NCBI RefSeq assembly: GCF_009857915.1 | Contig: NZ_WWCM01000001.1 | Coordinates: 62,001 to 126,000 of the forward strand | From: Duganella qianjiadongensis | GTDB taxonomy: Bacteria; Pseudomonadota; Gammaproteobacteria; Burkholderiales; Burkholderiaceae_D | Length of the DNA: 64,000 bases | Direction: 5' to 3' | Shown: positions 60,431 to 64,000 of the stretch, one piece after another | Layout: the number at the start of each line of letters is the position of its first letter | Numbering within the stretch: the stretch's first letter is position 1 | The notes under the pieces: model-generated | Told to the model about the DNA's origin: nothing | The model's input: the letters and a program-made list of their open reading frames with translations, nothing else | Database searches by the model: none | Program-made: the position numbers and the translations under genes

Positions 60431-60465
60431 CGCACCACGGTCCGGACACCGTGGTGCGTGCTTTT
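60431..60465 (+). terminator. Terminator of dadA
   Basis: CGCACCACGGT / ACCGTGGTGCG stem with a 6-base loop, then GTGCTTTTT. A second, smaller hairpin (60471-60491) follows. Confidence 0.85.
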
Positions 60466-60563
60466 TCCGCACGGCGCCTTGAGGGCGCCGTTATATTTTG
60501 TCCAGTTCAGATCGCCTAAAACCCAGCATTGTCGTTTTGTAATGCACTATTATTACGCTGGCG

Positions 60564-60592
60564 TTGAGAATGACTCGGCGCATGCGTATAAT
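60564..60592 (+). promoter_or_regulatory. Sigma-70 promoter of the HDOD gene
   Basis: TTGAGA (60564-60569), 17 bases, TATAAT (60587-60592). The expected start of transcription, 60598-60600, coincides with the A of the ATG at 60600. Confidence 0.8.
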
Positions 60593-60599
60593 TTTGACC

Positions 60600-61439
60600 A
60601 TGAACAAACTCGAAGCCTACGGCCACATCGCTGCGATGGCCATACGTGGCGAACTGGTCTTCCCGACCAGCGTCAATGCGGCACTGCGCGTCCAGCTGGC
60701 ACTGGATGATCCGGAATGCCCGATCGATAAAGCCATCAGTCTGGTACTGGCCGAGCCGCAACTGGCAGCCCGCACGGTGGCGATCTCCAACTCGGCCATG
60801 TTCAACCGCGCCGGCGCTCCGCTGATCACCAATGTGCGCGGCGCCATCATGCGCATCGGCTACCAGAACCTGTTCGCGCTGGCGGCCGCCATGGTGGTGC
60901 GCTCCTTCGGCAGCAAGATCACCGATCCCGAACTGCGCGCCAAGGCCGAGAAACTGTGGGACCACACCATCGCCGTGGCGGCGCTGGCCCGCATCATCGC
61001 GCGCAAGGTCACGGGGGTTAATCCCGACACGGCGCTGTTTGCCTCCATCGTGCACGAAGTGAGCGGCTTCTACCTGCTGTCACGCGCCGAGGAGTTCCCC
61101 GGCCTGCTGGAAGAAGATGCGGAGAACTGGCACGCGGCGAGCGAAGAGATCATCACGCGCGAAGTGCTGCGCAAGCTGTGCATTCCCGAGCCGGTCTCGG
61201 AAGCCATCGAAAACCTGCGCGACGGCTTCCTGTCGATTCCGCCCGAAACCCTGTTCGATACCCTGCTGCTGGCCAATCTGCTGACGCCCGTCAAATCGCC
61301 GCTGCAGGAACCCCAGCGCGACCTGCCGCCCCATTCGGAGTCGGCGATCGAACTGTTTATCGATGACGAAAAGCTAGAGTCCATGCTGGCCGAGGCGAAG
61401 ATCCACGCCATCGAAATGAATGCCGCCCTGCTGGTATAG
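60600..61439 (+). CDS. HDOD domain signalling protein
   Basis: 279 residues. An HDOD domain (about 15-215) with FPTSVNAALRVQLALDDPECPIDKAISLVLAEPQLAARTVAISNSA and GVNPDTALFASIVHEVSGFYLL (given as family landmarks). The HD catalytic pairs are not conserved, so no phosphodiesterase activity is expected; HDOD proteins relay signals in motility, biofilm and c-di-GMP circuits. There is no ribosome-binding site before ATG 60600 and the promoter sits right on it, suggesting a leaderless mRNA. Confidence 0.88.
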   Translation: MNKLEAYGHIAAMAIRGELVFPTSVNAALRVQLALDDPECPIDKAISLVLAEPQLAARTVAISNSAMFNRAGAPLITNVRGAIMRIGYQNLFALAAAMVVRSFGSKITDPELRAKAEKLWDHTIAVAALARIIARKVTGVNPDTALFASIVHEVSGFYLLSRAEEFPGLLEEDAENWHAASEEIITREVLRKLCIPEPVSEAIENLRDGFLSIPPETLFDTLLLANLLTPVKSPLQEPQRDLPPHSESAIELFIDDEKLESMLAEAKIHAIEMNAALLV

Positions 61440-61455
61440 GGATATACGGCCAGCC

Positions 61456-61980
61456 TTATTCCAACTGATCCAGCTGATCGAGCGGATAGCGCCGGATGGC
61501 TGTGGCGCACTGGTAGGTGCGCCAGCCGCCCGCCAGCATGAACAGCAGGCCCAGACCCAGTGCAACCAGATTATCGTGACGGTAGTAACTGCGCACTGTC
61601 TCCAGCGGCAGCACCGGCTTGCCGCCCACACTGACCATATACACGGGATAGAACTGGCCCGATAGCAGCGCCGCGCCGCCGCGCTGCCGGGGATCGAAGC
61701 TGACCCGCGCCGGATAGGCCACCGCATCGTGCAGCGCGGCCTGCAGCTTCTGCTCGGGGTCGCCTTTGCGGTACAGCACAAACATGCGCTCCTCCCCTTG
61801 CAGACCGAAGTAGTAGCTGTCGATGGTGCTGCGTTCCCATTCGATGCGGCCACTGGCCGTTTCCAGCTGCGCCGCCGCCGGGAAGCGCCATTCCAGTACT
61901 GCAAACAGCAATACCAGTCCTATCCCCAGCAACAGAACAAAGTGCGCACCGCGCTCACTGGCCAACCAATATCTCATCAT
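61456..61980 (-). CDS. Hypothetical two-helix membrane protein
   Basis: 174 residues. Helix 1 about 13-31 (FVLLLGIGLVLLFAVLEW), a periplasmic-size middle of about 100 residues with many aromatic and charged residues, helix 2 about 139-156 (LVALGLGLLFMLAGGW), and a short tail. Resembles DUF3592-like small envelope proteins in layout only. No function assigned. Confidence 0.6.
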   Translation of the reverse strand: MMRYWLASERGAHFVLLLGIGLVLLFAVLEWRFPAAAQLETASGRIEWERSTIDSYYFGLQGEERMFVLYRKGDPEQKLQAALHDAVAYPARVSFDPRQRGGAALLSGQFYPVYMVSVGGKPVLPLETVRSYYRHDNLVALGLGLLFMLAGGWRTYQCATAIRRYPLDQLDQLE

Positions 61981-62059
61981 CGATCACGATCAAGGCAAGG
62001 CTGCCATGATACATGGCGGACGCACGCTGCGGGGAAACTGGCGCGCTTGCGGCGGCAGA

Positions 62060-64000
62060 TTATGCCAGCGCTGGCGCCAGCCGGCCCAGGCCGGCACTGG
62101 CCGGCATCTGGCGCAGCAGCAGCTGGCGCAGCTGCTCGGGCGCCAGCGGACGGCTGAACAGATAGCCCTGCATCTCGTCGCAGCCATTGTGACGCAGGAA
62201 GGCGCGCTGCTCTTCCGTTTCCACCCCTTCGGCAATCACGCGCAGACGCAGCTGGTGCGCCAGCCCGATGATGGAGCTGGCGATGGCTTCATCGCCGGCA
62301 TTGCTGCCCAGATCGCGCACAAAGGACTTATCGATTTTCAGTGTGCTGATGGGGAAGGACTTCAGCGCCGACAGGCTGGAGTAACCGGTGCCGAAATCGT
62401 CGATGGAGAGCGAAATGCCCATCGCCCGCAGCTCGCCCATCTTGGCCACCGCCTGCTGCAGATCGCGCATGATCACCCCTTCCGTCACTTCCAGCTCCAG
62501 CCATTCCGGCGCCAGCCCGCTCTCTTCCAGCGCCTGCGCCACGCGCTGCACCAGCCGCTGCTCTTCGAACTGGCGCGGCGAAACGTTGACGGAAATGCGC
62601 AGCGGCGGCAGACCCGCCTCCTGCCATAGCTGGTTCTGCCGGCAGGCTGTCTGCAGCACCCATTCGCCCAGCGCGAAGATCATGCCGCTCTCCTCGGCCA
62701 GCGGAATGAAACGGTCCGGCCCCAGCAGGCCGTATTCGGGATGGGCCCAGCGCACCAGCGCTTCCACCCCGAAGATATGGCCGCTACGCAGGTCCACCTT
62801 GGGCTGGTACACCAGCTGGAACTGGCCATCGTCCACCGCATTGCGCAAGCCTTCCAGCAGATGCAGCTTGCGTTCGATGGTGGCATTCATTTCGCGCGTA
62901 TAGAACTGGCAGTTATTCTTGCCGGTATCCTTGGCGCGGTACATAGCCGTATCGGCATGCATCAGCAGGGTTTCGGCATCAGCGCCATCGTCCGGATACA
63001 CCGCTACCCCGATGCTGCAGCTGACCTGTACCTCCTGATCGCACAGCAGTATGGCTTCAAGCACGGCTTCGCGCACCCGTTCCAGCACGGGCGCCGCTTC
63101 CACCCCGTAGCTTTCGTTCAGCAGCAGGACAAACTCGTCGCCACCGAAGCGCCCCACCACGTCACCGGCACGCAGGCAGCCAGCCATGCGCTCGGCCACT
63201 ACTTTCAGCAATTCGTCGCCGGCGTTGTGGCCCAGACTGTCGTTGACCAGCTTGAAACCATCGAGGTCGATAAACGCCACCAGCAGCGCACTGTTGTGGC
63301 GGTGCGCCTGAGCGATAGCCTGCTCCAGCCGCGCGCCTATCATGCTGCGGTTGGGCAGACCGGTCAGCGTATCGTGGTGGGCCAGATGCAGCATGCGTTC
63401 TTCCGCCAGCTTGCGTTCGCTGATATCGCGCACGATGGCCACTACCCCGCCTTCCACCGCCACCATCTGCTGGTGCAGCCAGCGCGCCTTGAGCTGGGGC
63501 AGATTGTTTTCCCATTCCTGTTCGTGCACGCCGCCCAGCTGCATCACCCGCACCATGCCGGCAAACATGGCGCTGCTGCGCGCCTGCGGCGACAGGCCGC
63601 ATAGAGTCATGCCGCGCAGCTGCTCCTTGCTGTGGCCTATCATCTTCTCGGCGCGCGAATTGGTATCGAAGAAGGCGAAGTCGCAAATCTCGCCGTGGCT
63701 GTCGTACACGGCGCGCAGCACGAAGAAGGCATCCATGCTGGCTGCTGTCGCGGCCGCATAGGTTTCCTGCGCGCGCCGCACGTGGGTACGGTGGCGCGCG
63801 CCCTGCCAGGCCCACAGGCACAGCAGGGTGGTGCCCAGCGCCAGCACGGCGCTGGCAATCCCGGCCTGCCACAGCTTGTCCTTGCGCTGGCGCTCGAAGC
63901 CGCTCATGGCTTCCTGCTCCGCCAGGCCCACCACCACATTCAGCGCCACGCCATGCAGTTCGCGCATGTCGCTATAGCGCTCCACCCCTTCCAGACGGCG
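62060..64000 (-). CDS. Membrane GGDEF-EAL protein, N-terminus cut by window edge
   Basis: The frame is open through base 64000, so the gene begins outside. The visible part starts with the end of a periplasmic sensor (ELHGVALNVVVGLAEQEA, as in PAS/Cache-like domains), then a helix (about 45 residues in), PAS, GGDEF intact with RxxD (RAGDVVGRFGGDEF) and EAL intact (GVEALVRW, VTEGVIMRD, DDFGTGYSSLSALKSFP, KIDKSFV). It may make or degrade c-di-GMP. A GTG at 63985 is internal, not the start. Confidence 0.92.
   Translation of the reverse strand, partial: RRLEGVERYSDMRELHGVALNVVVGLAEQEAMSGFERQRKDKLWQAGIASAVLALGTTLLCLWAWQGARHRTHVRRAQETYAAATAASMDAFFVLRAVYDSHGEICDFAFFDTNSRAEKMIGHSKEQLRGMTLCGLSPQARSSAMFAGMVRVMQLGGVHEQEWENNLPQLKARWLHQQMVAVEGGVVAIVRDISERKLAEERMLHLAHHDTLTGLPNRSMIGARLEQAIAQAHRHNSALLVAFIDLDGFKLVNDSLGHNAGDELLKVVAERMAGCLRAGDVVGRFGGDEFVLLLNESYGVEAAPVLERVREAVLEAILLCDQEVQVSCSIGVAVYPDDGADAETLLMHADTAMYRAKDTGKNNCQFYTREMNATIERKLHLLEGLRNAVDDGQFQLVYQPKVDLRSGHIFGVEALVRWAHPEYGLLGPDRFIPLAEESGMIFALGEWVLQTACRQNQLWQEAGLPPLRISVNVSPRQFEEQRLVQRVAQALEESGLAPEWLELEVTEGVIMRDLQQAVAKMGELRAMGISLSIDDFGTGYSSLSALKSFPISTLKIDKSFVRDLGSNAGDEAIASSIIGLAHQLRLRVIAEGVETEEQRAFLRHNGCDEMQGYLFSRPLAPEQLRQLLLRQMPASAGLGRLAPALA

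Overview
The window looks like chromosomal DNA of a betaproteobacterium of the Oxalobacteraceae (Massilia / Duganella / Janthinobacterium type). This is inferred from GC-rich Burkholderiales-style proteins, several PEP-CTERM proteins ending in VPEPETYAML plus a membrane helix and Arg cluster, a betaproteobacterial H-NS, many GGDEF/EAL/PAS signalling proteins, and a complete ureDABCEFG cluster. No insertion sequence, prophage, plasmid gene or CRISPR array was seen. Both ends cut genes: a DMT-family transporter at the left and a GGDEF-EAL protein at the right.

Layout. 1-7.3 kb: transporter end, LON-domain protein, exported amidohydrolase, H-NS, a histidine kinase/response regulator pair and two PEP-CTERM proteins. 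7.3-16.8 kb: phosphatidylserine decarboxylase, a LysR/azoreductase/pirin locus, acyltransferase, AspA/AstE-like deacylase, SugE/Gdx exporter, DUF1304 protein, and an ArsR/Old Yellow Enzyme operon. 16.9-23.7 kb: an exported metallo-beta-lactamase-fold protein very similar to methyl parathion hydrolase, then a five-gene surface-fibre locus and its sigma-54 activator. 23.9-30.4 kb: a PlsC-like acyltransferase and the urease cluster ending in a HupE/UreJ protein. 30.5-40.1 kb: DUF885 peptidase, a hybrid-type signalling pair, SulP transporter and a degenerate GGDEF protein. 40.4-48.6 kb: a PEP-CTERM protein and an RND efflux operon headed by a small membrane protein and an esterase-fold protein lacking its serine. 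48.7-52.6 kb: LysR, D-2-hydroxyacid dehydrogenase, L-lactate-dehydrogenase-type flavoenzyme, PEP-CTERM protein. 52.8-53.3 kb: three tandem tRNA-Arg(ACG) genes. 54-64 kb: sensor kinases, a REC-GGDEF cyclase, Lrp/DadA pair, HDOD protein and a GGDEF-EAL protein.

The most interesting system is at 17.96-23.73 kb. A Gly/Ala/Ser/Asn-rich secreted protein, a small exported protein with the same C-terminal QNSG motif, a C39-type cysteine peptidase, a second small exported protein and a beta-barrel form a tight minus-strand operon. It resembles the Pseudomonas Fap functional-amyloid locus in its parts but not in subunit sequence. A textbook sigma-54 promoter precedes it, with palindromes about 100 and 205 bp upstream, next to a VpsR-like enhancer-binding activator. 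Both small exported proteins carry a matching double-glycine-like site (W, L and R conserved, ending AG or GG) that the C39 peptidase could cut. Several c-di-GMP proteins in the window would fit a biofilm-matrix role. All of this rests on reading the sequence; no search was run.
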